From NCBI GenBank assembly GCA_002339125.1, contig DDJQ01000006.1, positions 1-52,594 of the forward strand: a stretch of DNA of 52,594 nucleotides, in the 5' to 3' direction. The notes under the pieces are model-generated. The model did no database searches. It was given only the letters and a program-made list of their open reading frames with translations, and had not been told where the DNA came from. A program made the translations under genes and the position numbers. Numbering within the stretch: position 1 is the first letter of the stretch; every line of letters starts with the position of its first letter. Origin of the DNA: Alteromonadaceae bacterium UBA2620. Its GTDB lineage: Bacteria > Pseudomonadota > Gammaproteobacteria > Enterobacterales > Alteromonadaceae. This document shows, piece by piece, positions 39,397 to 49,267 of this stretch.

Positions 39397-41168
39397 TTGG
39401 TATTGCGAGTAAGTTCCAGGGCGTTATTGCAACTATCCGGTGTCATCGGGTTGCTGATAATAATGCTTTCGTTGCCGGTCAGCGCAACTGAAACCCCAGC
39501 ACAGTTGTTGGCGCAAGCCGACACGCTGCGAGTTAGCGATCCCGCCAGGTCACGGCAGATTTTACAGGCACTAAATAATCAGTCTTTAACGCCGGCTGAA
39601 CAGGATTACCGGGATTATCTGTTGGGATTTCATGCTGCAATAGCCAGTGATTCTAACCGCGCAGTTAGCATTATAGAGCCTATAAGTCGCAGGCACCCGG
39701 CTGATGAGCTTGGCTTACGCGCCAGAGCTACATTACTCAGCATTTACTATGGTTATCGGGAATGGTCGGAGGGCTTGCTGCTTTCTGCCGAACTAAAGGA
39801 ACTGTTAGGCCAATTGCCGCGAAAAGATAGCTGGTACACCGCGAACTTTAGCGTGGTGATTTACTATATTAACCTGCAGATGTATAACGAGGCGCTGAAT
39901 CTTCTTGAATGGGTTACCGGACCTGAACTGGCGCAGGTGAGCGCTGCCGCTATATCACTCGGGAGTTCAGGGCGCAAAAGGGACTTGATATTAATGCTAT
40001 CACACCTCGTTGGCTGGCAACATTGGAGGCTGCTTGTCTGTCTTTGCCTAACACGCTTTACACCGTTGAGCCCTTCCTCATCTGGACGCGATATTTACTC
40101 GACTCCGGGCAGTATGAGGCCGTTTTAGCCGCTGTCAGGCGTTATGAACAGGCAATTGAGGCACTCAACTATTTTTACTATTGGGTTGTCCTTAAAAACA
40201 TTGAAGCTCAGGCACTCTATGCATTGGGTCAATTCGAGCAAGCAGAAGCGAAAGTCGATCCGATACTGGTGCGGCCGGAGATGGCTGATTACTCTGAAGG
40301 TATGGTCGCCGCAGCCGCGCTGAAAGCGAAAATTCGCAAACAACAGAACGATTATGAGCAAGCCTACCACTGGCAGCAGGTCGCCCTGGAAAGCGAAAAA
40401 AGTCAAAACCGCCTGGCTGCTACCAAACAACTGGCGGTGAATAATGCCCAGGCGAGTCTGCGTCAGGCAGACGAGGAACTTCGCCTGCTCTCCAATCATC
40501 AGGCATTGTTGGCTAATCAGCTTGCCCGGGCTGAACAAAACGTCATCGGCACTTATTTACTTATTGCGCTGGCAGCTTCGCTGGTGCTTATCACGGTTTT
40601 CAGTATTCGTAAGTTACAAAGGCAGCAACAATTGCTGGCCAGACTCGCTTCAACGGATTCGCTCACCGGGCTCGATAACCGCCGTCAGTTTATGCAGGTC
40701 ACGCAACAAGCTCTGCGCAGCAATGACACTGAAGAACCGCTCAGTCTGATCATGTTTGACCTGGACAACCTGAAGTGGATTAACGATAATTTTGGCCATC
40801 AGTCTGGCGATTGGGTGCTGTGTGAGGTTAGCAAAAACCTGACCGCGCGCCTGGCAGAAAGAACAGTCAGTTGTGCGCGGGTTGGCGGGGAAGAGTTTGT
40901 ACTGTGCTTAGCGGGGACGGATGTCAATGAGGCGCTGGCCTACTGTCATGAGATTCAAAGCTGGTTGGCCGGGATTGATACCAAAACGAAACTGGATGGT
41001 TTGCAACTGAGTGCCAGTTTTGGAGTATGTGATAGTAATCAGGTGGGTAAACAACTGGATACGCTTTTGAGCGGCGCCGACTTCGCTATGTATAAAGCGA
41101 AAAAAGCCGGACGCCACCAGGTCGTTAAGTACCCTATGGAGCAGGGCAGTAAAGAAGAGGCTATTTAA
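39397..41168 (+). pseudogene. Frameshifted TPR-GGDEF protein, paralogue of the preceding gene
   Basis: Two overlapping frames together encode one ~590-residue protein like its upstream neighbour: signal peptide (LLIIMLSLPVSA), helical repeats, membrane segment and GGDEF domain with DLDNLKWINDNFGHQSGD and RVGGEEFVLC. The frames meet near 39960. The first frame reads AQVSAAAISLG and then becomes unlike protein, while the second reads EFRAQKGLDINAITPRWLAT. Adding one G to the GGG at 39961-39963 restores a continuous frame. It starts with TTG at 39397, eight bases after AAGG. The break is a recent mutation or a base error. If real, the product is truncated and lacks the cyclase domain unless translation restarts. 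Confidence 0.85.
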
Positions 41169-42123
41169 CCTCTTCTCCGGCCGCCTGACGGTCGGCATGA
41201 TAACTTGAACGTACCATCGGGCCACATGCGGCATGGGTAAAGCCTAATGCTTTAGCGGTATCGCCAAGCGCATTAAATTCATCCGGGTGAACATAGCGTT
41301 TTACCGGGAAGTGATGACGGCTCGGCTGCAGGTACTGACCCAGTGTGAGCATCTCCACATCGTGCGCGCGCAGGTCTTTCAGTACTTCCGCAATCTCTTC
41401 CTGACTTTCTCCCATGCCCATCATCAGACCAGATTTAGTTGGCACGTGAGGGTGCTGGGCTTTGAATTTTTTGAGTAAGTCGAGTGACCACTGGTAATTG
41501 GCGCCTGGACGACATTCGCGGTACAAACGCGGAATGGTTTCCAGATTATGGTTAAACACGTCTGGTGGTGCATCTTTAAAGATATCCAGCGCACGGTCCA
41601 TGCGGCCACGGAAATCCGGTACCAGTACTTCAATTTTGGTCGCCGGGCTGTGTTCACGAATGGCTTTAATACAATCCACAAAGTGCTGAGCGCCGCCATC
41701 ACGCAAGTCATCACGGTCTACCGAGGTGATCACCACGTATTTCAGCGCCATTTCTTTAATGGTGGTGGCCAGTTTAAGTGGCTCCTCGGCGCTTGGCGGT
41801 AATGGTTTACCATGGGCAACATCACAGAACGGGCAACGACGGGTACAGATATCACCCAGAATCATAAACGTGGCGGTACCATGATTGAAACATTCCGCCA
41901 GGTTCGGGCAGCTCGCTTCTTCACAGACCGAGTGCAGATTATTTTTGCGCAGGGTCTGCTTGATGTGATCGATCCGGTCAGTGGTGCGAGGCAGCTTTAT
42001 TTTGATCCATTCCGGCTTACGGAGCATTTCCTCTTTCTCAGTCGGAACGATGGTAACCGGAATGTGCCTGACCTTTTCATCATCGCGGAGTTTTACTCCG
42101 GCTTTTGCCTTTACGTTACTCAT
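41161..42123 (-). CDS. lipA: Lipoyl synthase
   Basis: Encodes 320 residues. The radical-SAM cluster CTRRCPFC (Cys93, Cys97, Cys100) and the auxiliary cluster cysteines CEEASCPNLAEC (67, 72, 78) are both complete; VITSVDRDDLRDGG, GLMMGMGES, LGQYLQPS and CGPMVRSSYHAD follow. It inserts two sulfur atoms into octanoyl-protein to make lipoyl cofactor for dehydrogenases. The start overlaps lipB's stop by eight bases. Its end overlaps the convergent GGDEF frame by eight bases. Confidence 0.98.
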   Translation of the reverse strand: MSNVKAKAGVKLRDDEKVRHIPVTIVPTEKEEMLRKPEWIKIKLPRTTDRIDHIKQTLRKNNLHSVCEEASCPNLAECFNHGTATFMILGDICTRRCPFCDVAHGKPLPPSAEEPLKLATTIKEMALKYVVITSVDRDDLRDGGAQHFVDCIKAIREHSPATKIEVLVPDFRGRMDRALDIFKDAPPDVFNHNLETIPRLYRECRPGANYQWSLDLLKKFKAQHPHVPTKSGLMMGMGESQEEIAEVLKDLRAHDVEMLTLGQYLQPSRHHFPVKRYVHPDEFNALGDTAKALGFTHAACGPMVRSSYHADRQAAGEEVK

Positions 42124-42787
42124 TAAAGCCTTCTATTGTTTGCAAATTGGGCAGAGCGAGTTTGGCCTGTAAATGGCTAAGCATCAGCTCTGTCGCTTCT
42201 TGAATGTTATCCGGCCCGCCAAGACGGGCACAGTCTGTCATGGCCATACCCTGGTAGCCACAGGGATTGATTCGCTCAAAAGGCGCAAGGTCCATATTAA
42301 CGTTGAGTGCCAGACCGTGAAAAGAGCAGCCTTTACGGATCCGCAAGCCCAGTGAACATATTTTTTCACCGTTAACATATACGCCAGGCGCATCGGGCCG
42401 GGCATTAGCGGTAATGTTGTGGTCTGCCAGCGTGGCGACTACTGCGTCTTCCATCGCGCTTACCAGCTCGCGAACGCCCATCTTACGGCGCCTGACATTG
42501 AGCATCAGATAGATAACTAACTGGCCTGGTCCGTGATAGGTGACCTGTCCGCCACGGTCAACCTGCACTACCGGGATATCACCGGGCATCAAAATGTGCT
42601 CAGCTTTACCGGCCTGACCCTGGGTAAACACCGGCTCGTGTTCAACCAGCCATATTTCGTCGGCGTCTTCAGCGGTACGCTGATCAGTGAAGGTTTGCAT
42701 AGCCTGCCAGACCGGCTCATAAGTTCGCTTGCCTAACTGCCTGACAATCACCTTATCCCGGGCGTCCTTATTAACGGCATCTGTCAC
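42116..42787 (-). CDS. lipB: Octanoyl-ACP:protein octanoyltransferase
   Basis: Encodes 223 residues from a GTG start immediately after ybeD's stop. The signature DRGGQVTYHGPGQLVIYLMLN, the catalytic lysine in GEKICSLGLRIRKGCSFHGLALNV and the catalytic cysteine in NPCGYQGM are all present. LipB moves octanoyl from ACP to lipoyl domains; LipA, encoded next, then adds sulfur. The genes are coupled by overlap. Confidence 0.98.
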   Translation of the reverse strand: MTDAVNKDARDKVIVRQLGKRTYEPVWQAMQTFTDQRTAEDADEIWLVEHEPVFTQGQAGKAEHILMPGDIPVVQVDRGGQVTYHGPGQLVIYLMLNVRRRKMGVRELVSAMEDAVVATLADHNITANARPDAPGVYVNGEKICSLGLRIRKGCSFHGLALNVNMDLAPFERINPCGYQGMAMTDCARLGGPDNIQEATELMLSHLQAKLALPNLQTIEGFNE

Positions 42788-43060
42788 TTAAAGTACAACT
42801 CTCACTAATTCGATTTTGGCCAGTTCGGTATAAATTAATTCCATATGTTCTTTGCTGGTTACCGTAACGGCAACCGATACAGAGTGGTAATTCCCTTTAG
42901 CGCTTGGCTTTACCGCTGGCGCATAGTCGCCCGGCGCGTGTTCCTGCAGGCAGGATACCACATGTAACGGTAAATCTTCGTGGGCGATGCCCATCACTTT
43001 AAAGGTTTGAACCGTGGGGAAGTCCAGCAGTTCGTCAAACCGAGTGTCTAATTTAGTCAC
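42788..43060 (-). CDS. ybeD: YbeD family protein (DUF493)
   Basis: Encodes 90 residues from GTG at 43060 with GAGAGG nine bases upstream. LLDFPTVQTFKVMGIAHEDLP and VTVTSKEHMELIYTELAKIELVRVVL match DUF493/YbeD, a small ACT-like protein. The order ybeD-lipB-lipA is as in Escherichia coli. It has been proposed to connect to lipoylation, but the role is unproven. Confidence 0.96.
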   Translation of the reverse strand: MTKLDTRFDELLDFPTVQTFKVMGIAHEDLPLHVVSCLQEHAPGDYAPAVKPSAKGNYHSVSVAVTVTSKEHMELIYTELAKIELVRVVL

Positions 43061-43083
43061 TTTTGCTTACCTCTCAAAATAGC

Positions 43084-43112
43084 ACGGCACGAATTCTACC
43101 AATTCGTGCCGT
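43084..43112 (-). terminator. Perfect 12-base hairpin between dacA and ybeD
   Basis: ACGGCACGAATT (43084-43095) and AATTCGTGCCGT (43101-43112) are perfectly complementary with loop CTACC. In dacA's direction it is followed by GCTATTTTG, a poor T tract, so termination may be partial and would set the dacA to ybeD transcript ratio. Confidence 0.65.
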
Positions 43113-43153
43113 ACACCACCAGACGCATGTAGGTTCCAGGCGATTATCTGGTA

Positions 43154-44347
43154 TTAATCATTCAGACCTAACTGTAAAGTTACATAATCGAGCAGCCGAT
43201 CGAAAAGGCCACCTTCTTTAACTTCCTGTAAGGTCACTAACGGATACTGCGCTACGTCTTCACCTTCTAACTGGATATACAGGGTGCCAACCACTTCGCC
43301 TTTAGCGAGCGGTGCTTCCAGACTTTTATCCAGTTCAAAGTTCGCTTCCAGGTTAGCCACCTGACCACGGGGAATGGTAATTGGCGTAGACTGGTTAATA
43401 CCTAAATCCACGGTATCCCGATCACCCATGTAAATACGGTGCGAAACAAAGCTGTCACCGGCTTTGTAAGGGGTAACAGTTTCGTAAAAACGGAAGCCAT
43501 AGCGCAGTAGCTTTTTATTCTCTACCTTACGTGCTCGTTCGCTGTCTGTGCCCATTACTACTGAGACCAGGCGCATATCACCCTGGGTGGCAGAGGTAAT
43601 CAGCGAGTAACCGGCATCCGAGGTATGGCCGGTTTTAATGCCGTCTACGTTAAGGCTTTGATCCCACAGCAGGCTGTTGCGGTTATACTGCTTGATGCCG
43701 TTGTAAGTGAATTCTTTTTCACTGTAGATTTTGTACATTTCCGGCGTCTCTTTTACCAGCGCGCGCGACAGCGTTGCCATGTCACGTGGCGAGGTGTAGT
43801 GATCCGGGTCGTGCAGGCCATGGGAGTTAACAAAATTACTGGCGTTCATTCCCAGGTTGGCGGCATGGGCATTCATCATGCTGGCAAACGCACTTTCAGA
43901 ACCGGCAATGTGTTCGGCCATGGCCACACAGGCGTCGTTACCAGACTGCACAATAATACCGCGTAACAGGTCGTGCACGGTGACTGTCGTGCCTACTTCG
44001 ATAAACATCTTCGAAGAATCCGGGAAATTCTTCGCCCAGGCATTTTCAGAAATTTTCACTTCGTCATCTAACGAAATGTTACCGGCTTGCAACTCTTTAC
44101 CAATCACGTAAACCGTCATGATCTTGGTCAGACTGGCAGGCGCCAGCTGCATGTCGGCGTTTTGCTCGGCAATACTGGTGCCGGTTTCATAATCAAGTAA
44201 CACGAAGCCGGCAGCGGCAACGGTAGGTGGCGGTGGAATAACGACCGCAGCTTTGGCAGTTTGCCAGTAAGCACTGAGTAACAGGGTAATGCTTAGTAGC
44301 AAGGCAGACAGGAAAGACGGTTTAGCGCGCTTTATTTTATTATGCAT
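43154..44347 (-). CDS. dacA: D-alanyl-D-alanine carboxypeptidase PBP5/6-type
   Basis: Encodes 397 residues from the ATG at 44347 (an in-frame ATG 16 codons earlier is less likely). A signal peptide ends near AKA (31-33). The S11 peptidase triad is complete: SLTK (72-75), SGN (135-137) and KTG (238-240). The C-terminal domain ends in an amphipathic helix (LFDRLLDYVTLQL) for membrane anchoring. It trims terminal D-alanine from peptidoglycan stems. Its genomic place between ybeD and rlpA is conserved. Confidence 0.97.
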   Translation of the reverse strand: MHNKIKRAKPSFLSALLLSITLLLSAYWQTAKAAVVIPPPPTVAAAGFVLLDYETGTSIAEQNADMQLAPASLTKIMTVYVIGKELQAGNISLDDEVKISENAWAKNFPDSSKMFIEVGTTVTVHDLLRGIIVQSGNDACVAMAEHIAGSESAFASMMNAHAANLGMNASNFVNSHGLHDPDHYTSPRDMATLSRALVKETPEMYKIYSEKEFTYNGIKQYNRNSLLWDQSLNVDGIKTGHTSDAGYSLITSATQGDMRLVSVVMGTDSERARKVENKKLLRYGFRFYETVTPYKAGDSFVSHRIYMGDRDTVDLGINQSTPITIPRGQVANLEANFELDKSLEAPLAKGEVVGTLYIQLEGEDVAQYPLVTLQEVKEGGLFDRLLDYVTLQLGLND

Positions 44348-44483
44348 GGTTTTACCGTTTGAGTTGAAAGCGAAAATCTGTTGTATCGACGGCATTTTAA
44401 CGTATGCCGTAGGCTTGGACTAGAGTCGGGGCAAAAAGTTTAATTTCAATGAGGCTTCGGGTTATTTTCTGTAATTTTAATTA

Positions 44484-45407
44484 CTACAGGCTCGCTGCTA
44501 CTTTATATGCCCCCGGGTAGCCATTTTGTTTGAGCTCATCGAGTAACATATTGAGCTTAAAGCGGTCGGTCAGAGGCCCGAGTCGCAGCCGGTAAATATC
44601 ATCAATGAGGGGGAACTCAGCAGGGACCTGATACAGCGAGGATAACCCGTCAGACAGCTTTTTAGCGCGCTCGGCATCAGACAATGCAGCGACCTGAATG
44701 TAATATCCCTGATTGCCAGCTATCTCATTCAGTTCAGCACTGTCGCTTTGTTCGGTGGCCAGTGGATCCGGGCCTGTTTCAGCGGCAGTCTGACTGGCAG
44801 TTTGCAGCACGTCCTCGGCAGGTAATTCGCCAGCATAAAGTGCGTAAGGCACCGGTGGTTCGTTGCCAACGGTAACCATATCGTCACTGTCGACGTGGAT
44901 AACCTCAAGTTTTACCCGGGTAGTGCCATGCTGATAAAAACCGAGTTTTTTGGCTGCCGCGTAGGATAGGTCTATGATCCGTTCAGAGTGAAACGGGCCT
45001 CGGTCATTTACCCGTACAATCGCCTGTTGCTGATTCTCAAGGTTAGTCACTCGTACGTAGGACGGCAGTGGCAAAGTTTTATGCGCAGCTGTCATGCCGA
45101 ACATGTCGTACACTTCACCGTTAGAGGTGAGGTGACCATGAAATTTCTGACCATACCACGAGGCTTTCCCCATGGCCGTGTAGCCTTTGCCGGTTTTCAG
45201 CGGTCGATAGTATTTGCCCAGCACTTCATAGGGGAGGCTATTCTGTTCCCGGTAGGGTTCATACTTAGGTTCGGCATCTTCCATAGGGGGCTCAGGATAA
45301 ACAAAATCCGGTGCAGAATCGGTGGCCTGAGAATAGCGTGACGGCGCCTGACAGGCGCTCAGCAACAGGGTTGCAGTAAAGCTAAGTAAGAGTGTATACC
45401 GGGTCAT
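44484..45407 (-). CDS. rlpA: Septal ring lytic transglycosylase RlpA
   Basis: Encodes 307 residues. The lipoprotein leader ends in LLSAC (cysteine 19). The double-psi beta-barrel domain (about 76-170) includes GKASWYGQKFHGHLTSNGEVYD and VRVNDRGPFHSERIIDLSYAAAKKLG; a C-terminal SPOR domain (about 232-305) includes GYYIQVAALSDAERAKKL and LRLGPLTDR. It cleaves peptidoglycan strands lacking peptide stems at the septum. Its ATG overlaps the rodA stop codon. Confidence 0.97.
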   Translation of the reverse strand: MTRYTLLLSFTATLLLSACQAPSRYSQATDSAPDFVYPEPPMEDAEPKYEPYREQNSLPYEVLGKYYRPLKTGKGYTAMGKASWYGQKFHGHLTSNGEVYDMFGMTAAHKTLPLPSYVRVTNLENQQQAIVRVNDRGPFHSERIIDLSYAAAKKLGFYQHGTTRVKLEVIHVDSDDMVTVGNEPPVPYALYAGELPAEDVLQTASQTAAETGPDPLATEQSDSAELNEIAGNQGYYIQVAALSDAERAKKLSDGLSSLYQVPAEFPLIDDIYRLRLGPLTDRFKLNMLLDELKQNGYPGAYKVAASL

Positions 45408-46522
45408 TAGCGCGACAATAATCGTTTTTGTGTGCCGATGCCCATAAGCATGCCAAATCCGGCTAACAAAGTCACCATTGATGTGCCGCCGTAACTTACC
45501 AGCGGTAGTGGTACACCAACCACCGGCAAAATTCCCGAAACCATGCCCATATTCACAAACACGTACACAAAAAAGGTCAGTGTAATACTGCCGGCCAGTA
45601 ATTTGCTGTAAGCGTTTTGGGCACGGACCGCCAGCATCAGGCCGCGGACAATAATAAACAGGTAAATAGCCAGTAGCAGTAACACGCCGGTCAGGCCAAA
45701 CTCTTCACTGAACACGGCAAAAATAAAATCGGTGTGGCGCTCGGGTAAGAACTCCAACTGTGACTGAGTGCCCTGTAACCAGCCTTTGCCCTCAAGTCCG
45801 CCAGAGCCTATGGCAATTTTAGACTGGATAATGTGATAGCCGGCACCCAGCGGATCACTCTCCGGGTTCATGAAGGTGATAACCCGCTGCTTCTGATAAT
45901 CCTGCATCAGGAAGAACCACATAATTGGCAAAAACGCGCCGCCGAGCCCGGCCACTATCGTGATCAGTCGCCAGCTCATGCCGGCCAGAAAAATAGCAAA
46001 TACACCGGAACTGGCAATCAGCAGGGAGGTGCCGAGATCAGGCTGTTTGGCAATTAGGATAGTGGGGATCACCACCAGCATAAAGCCGATTATAATTTGC
46101 GGCAGCCGTGGTGGCAGTGTGAATTTACTGATATACCAGGCCACCATCATAGGAACTGCCAGTTTCATCGCCTCGGACGGCTGAAAGCGAATAAATCCAA
46201 GGTCAAGCCAGCGCTGGGCGCCTTTACCAATATCACCAAACACCAGCACCGCTATCAGCATTAGTATACCGGCACCGTAAGCGTAAATGCTCAAGCGCCT
46301 GAACGCCATGGGCGGCACCTGGGCGAGCACAACCATTACACCAATGGCAATACCGAGGCGCACAACCTGACGTTCAATCAACGCCATGTCCTGGCCGCCA
46401 GCGGAGTAGATCGTTACCAGACCCACTCCCATCAGTACCAACAGGCCGAGCAGTAACGGCAGGTCGATGTGGATCCGATCCCAAAAGCTGATGTGATTTT
46501 CTCTTAACGTACTGCGCTTCAC
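45407..46522 (-). CDS. rodA: Rod shape SEDS glycosyltransferase RodA
   Basis: Encodes 371 residues, from a GTG overlapping mrdA's stop. About ten membrane segments; the SEDS-family signatures LVTIYSAGGQD, RWLDLGFIRFQPSEAMKLAVPMM, KQPDLGTSL and SYGGTSMVTLLAGFGML are all present. RodA polymerises glycan strands of the side wall together with PBP2, encoded immediately upstream. Confidence 0.98.
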   Translation of the reverse strand: MKRSTLRENHISFWDRIHIDLPLLLGLLVLMGVGLVTIYSAGGQDMALIERQVVRLGIAIGVMVVLAQVPPMAFRRLSIYAYGAGILMLIAVLVFGDIGKGAQRWLDLGFIRFQPSEAMKLAVPMMVAWYISKFTLPPRLPQIIIGFMLVVIPTILIAKQPDLGTSLLIASSGVFAIFLAGMSWRLITIVAGLGGAFLPIMWFFLMQDYQKQRVITFMNPESDPLGAGYHIIQSKIAIGSGGLEGKGWLQGTQSQLEFLPERHTDFIFAVFSEEFGLTGVLLLLAIYLFIIVRGLMLAVRAQNAYSKLLAGSITLTFFVYVFVNMGMVSGILPVVGVPLPLVSYGGTSMVTLLAGFGMLMGIGTQKRLLSR

Positions 46523-48426
46523 TGGGATAACTCTCCGTTAGTCTGTTGCCCGGCGGCAAAGAGTTCCGGCTGATAAAGTTTAAAATAGGCGTCCATCATC
46601 AATCGCGCCATTGGTGCTGCATTCTTACTACCGCCACCGGCGTTTTCCAGCACCACTGCCACGGTGATCTCGGGTTTATCATAAGGTGCGTAGCCAATAT
46701 ACATCGCGTTGTCACGCAGGCGCTCGTCGACTTTTTCTTCTTCATATTCCTCGCCCTGAGCAACCGAGAATAACTGGGCGGTACCGGTTTTACCGGCTGA
46801 AATATACGGGGTATCGGCAAAGGCAAAGCGGGCACCGCCAACTTCGCCGTTAACCACCTGATACATAGCGTCCTGGATCACATCCCAGTTGTCGCGGTTA
46901 ACAATATCGATAGGGCGCAAAAACTTAAGTGGCTCAGGTTGCATGGTGCCATCGGCCCCTCGGTAACCCTGCAGGATCTGCGGTACAAACCGGGCACCGT
47001 AATTCACCAGCGCATTGGTAGCATGAACCAACTGGATTGGCGTCGTTGTCCAGTATCCCTGGCCAATGCCTACCGCAATGGTATCGCCGATGTACCAGGG
47101 CTGATTAAAGCGGGCGCGTTTCCAGCCACGACTGGGCATATTGGCGTCGCTCTCTTCGTATAGGTCGATACCGGTGTAATCACCAAAGCCAAACTCCGAC
47201 ATGTAATCACTGATGCTATCAATACCCATTTCGTAGGCCAGATCATAAAAATACGTATCGCAGGATACCTCCACCGCGCGGGTCAGGTTAACCTCGCCGT
47301 GGCCCCATTTACGCCAGTCGCGCCACACATGAGAGACATTGGGCAGACGGTACTGTCCGGTATCGGTAATCGAGTATTCTGGTGTTACCGTATCGGTTTC
47401 CAGCCCCAGTAATCCCAGCAGCGGCTTAACCGTTGAAGCCGGTGGATATTGCCCCTGGGTGGCGCGATTAATCAACGGCCGGTCCGGCGAGTTGAGCAAT
47501 GCAGAGTAATTTTTACTGCTGATCCCATGCACAAATAAATTGGGGTCGTAACTGGGATTGGAGTACATCGCCAGGATACCGCCAGTATGCGCGGAAGAAA
47601 TAATGATAGTGCCGCGCTGATCCTTGAGCGCTTCCTGCGCTGCCTGCTGCAGGCGAATATCAATATTCAGAACAATATCGCGACCCGGTATGGGAGGCTG
47701 CACATCAAGGGTGCGAATAATCCGGCCCTGACTATTGACTTCTACCTGCTGATAACCGACTTCGCCGTGGAGAATGTCTTCGTGGTATTTTTCAATGCCC
47801 AGTTTGCCAATGTCATAGGTGGCCGCGTAGTTGCCCTCTTCACCGGCTTCCTGGATTTTTTGCAGATCTTTTTTATTGATTTTAGACACATAGCCCAGGG
47901 CATGGGTGAGGGTTTCTTTGTACGGATAGTAACGGGCCAGGCGCGCCTCGATGGAAACGCCGGGAAAACGGTGGCTACGGCTGGCAAAGCGAGCGACTTC
48001 TTCTTCCGTTAGTCGGGTGCGAAGCGCTACAGGCTTAAAACGGCGCTGTCCGCGCAGGGACTGTTTGAAATCTTCCACCTCATCATCGGTGATCCCCATC
48101 AGCGCCTGCAAAAATATGAGGGTATGCTCGAGGTTATCAACTTTCTCGGGGATAATTTCGAGGCTGTATACCGGCCGGTTTTCTGCCAGTAATACGCCGT
48201 TACGGTCGTAGACGAGTCCACGATTAGGGGCAATGGGCAAAACTTTAATCCGATTGCCGTTTGAGCGGGTCTGGTAATCCTCAAAGTGCTCTACCTGCAA
48301 AAAGTAGAGGTTACTCACAACCATAGCCAGCAGGGCAAATACTACCAGCCCGGCAATCACTGCCCGGCGGGCAAACAGGTTTGCCTCAGCCGTGTGGTCG
48401 CGAATGGTCTGACGCTTAATCGGCAT
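46519..48426 (-). CDS. mrdA: Penicillin-binding protein 2
   Basis: Encodes 635 residues. A short cytoplasmic end and a membrane anchor (about 20-45) are followed by the pedestal domain and the transpeptidase domain with STVKP (SxxK), VEVSCDTYFYD (SxN-equivalent SCD) and AGKTGTAQ (KTG). It is the class B transpeptidase of the elongasome, working with RodA. Its gene starts three bases after rlmH ends. Confidence 0.98.
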   Translation of the reverse strand: MPIKRQTIRDHTAEANLFARRAVIAGLVVFALLAMVVSNLYFLQVEHFEDYQTRSNGNRIKVLPIAPNRGLVYDRNGVLLAENRPVYSLEIIPEKVDNLEHTLIFLQALMGITDDEVEDFKQSLRGQRRFKPVALRTRLTEEEVARFASRSHRFPGVSIEARLARYYPYKETLTHALGYVSKINKKDLQKIQEAGEEGNYAATYDIGKLGIEKYHEDILHGEVGYQQVEVNSQGRIIRTLDVQPPIPGRDIVLNIDIRLQQAAQEALKDQRGTIIISSAHTGGILAMYSNPSYDPNLFVHGISSKNYSALLNSPDRPLINRATQGQYPPASTVKPLLGLLGLETDTVTPEYSITDTGQYRLPNVSHVWRDWRKWGHGEVNLTRAVEVSCDTYFYDLAYEMGIDSISDYMSEFGFGDYTGIDLYEESDANMPSRGWKRARFNQPWYIGDTIAVGIGQGYWTTTPIQLVHATNALVNYGARFVPQILQGYRGADGTMQPEPLKFLRPIDIVNRDNWDVIQDAMYQVVNGEVGGARFAFADTPYISAGKTGTAQLFSVAQGEEYEEEKVDERLRDNAMYIGYAPYDKPEITVAVVLENAGGGSKNAAPMARLMMDAYFKLYQPELFAAGQQTNGELSQ

Positions 48427-48429
48427 GCA

Positions 48430-48900
48430 TTATTCTCTGTGGTAGGGGTGGTTCTGGGTAACAGACCAGGCCCGGTACAGGGATTCGGCGACGATGATTC
48501 GTACCAGTGGATGCGGCAGAGTAAGAGGGGAGAGTGACCAGCGTTGTTCGGCCAGCTCACAGCATGCCGGGGCAAGGCCTTCTGGTCCACCGATGAGTAA
48601 ACTGATATCGCGCCCATCCATTTTCCAGCTGTCTAACTGGCGGGCCAGCGCCGGAGTGTCCCAGGGGCGGCCGGTGACTTCCAGCGTGACCACTTTATCG
48701 GACTTACCAATGGCCGCAATCATGGCTTCGCCTTCCTTTTGCAGGATGCGTTTGATATCTGCGTTTTTGCCGCGTTTACCCGGCGGGATTTCGGTAAACG
48801 TCACCGGCATATCTGCCGGAAACCTGCGCAGAAATTCATTGGTACCAGTGCTCACCCAGTCTGGCATTTTATTACCAACCGCAATTACCTGTATGCGCAC
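48430..48900 (-). CDS. rlmH: 23S rRNA (pseudouridine1915-N3)-methyltransferase
   Basis: Encodes 156 residues from a GTG start with GGAG ten bases before. MRIQVIAVGNKMPDW and ISLLIGGPEGLAPACCELAEQRWSLSPLTLPHPLVRIIVAESLYRAWSV (SPOUT knot) with HPYHRE at the end are standard RlmH. It methylates pseudouridine 1915 of 23S rRNA in the assembled ribosome. It follows rsfS. Confidence 0.98.
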   Translation of the reverse strand: MRIQVIAVGNKMPDWVSTGTNEFLRRFPADMPVTFTEIPPGKRGKNADIKRILQKEGEAMIAAIGKSDKVVTLEVTGRPWDTPALARQLDSWKMDGRDISLLIGGPEGLAPACCELAEQRWSLSPLTLPHPLVRIIVAESLYRAWSVTQNHPYHRE

Positions 48901-48929
48901 AGTTTACTAACTCCGTGTCGGCCGGGGAG

Positions 48930-49247
48930 TTAACCCCAAAGCTTTTCCAGCTGATAAAAATCCCGGGCTTCATCCTGCATGATATGCACAATGATATCGC
49001 CTAAGTCGACCAGTACCCAGTCGCCGGTTTCCTTGCCTTCAACATTTAGCGGGGCATGACCGGCGTGCTTGGCCTCTACCTGCACATGTTCGGCAATCGA
49101 ACTGACATGGCGTTTGGAGTTACCCGAACAGATAACCATGGTATCAGTGACGGTTGATTTTCCTTTTACATTTAATTCAACGATATCCCGTCCTTTCATA
49201 TCGTCAATTTTGTCTAAGACAAACGCTTTGAGTTGCTCGTGTTGCAA
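48930..49247 (-). CDS. rsfS: Ribosome silencing factor
   Basis: Encodes 105 residues from a TTG start with AGGAG five bases upstream. DDMKGRDIVELNVKGKSTVTDTMVICSGNSKRHVSSIAEHV and GDWVLVDLGDIIVHIMQDEARDFYQLEKLW are the RsfS/Iojap signatures. It binds uL14 and prevents subunit joining in starvation. It lies between nadD and rlmH, the usual order. Confidence 0.97.
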   Translation of the reverse strand: MQHEQLKAFVLDKIDDMKGRDIVELNVKGKSTVTDTMVICSGNSKRHVSSIAEHVQVEAKHAGHAPLNVEGKETGDWVLVDLGDIIVHIMQDEARDFYQLEKLWG

Positions 49248-49267
49248 AAGTTCTCCTCACTAACACC

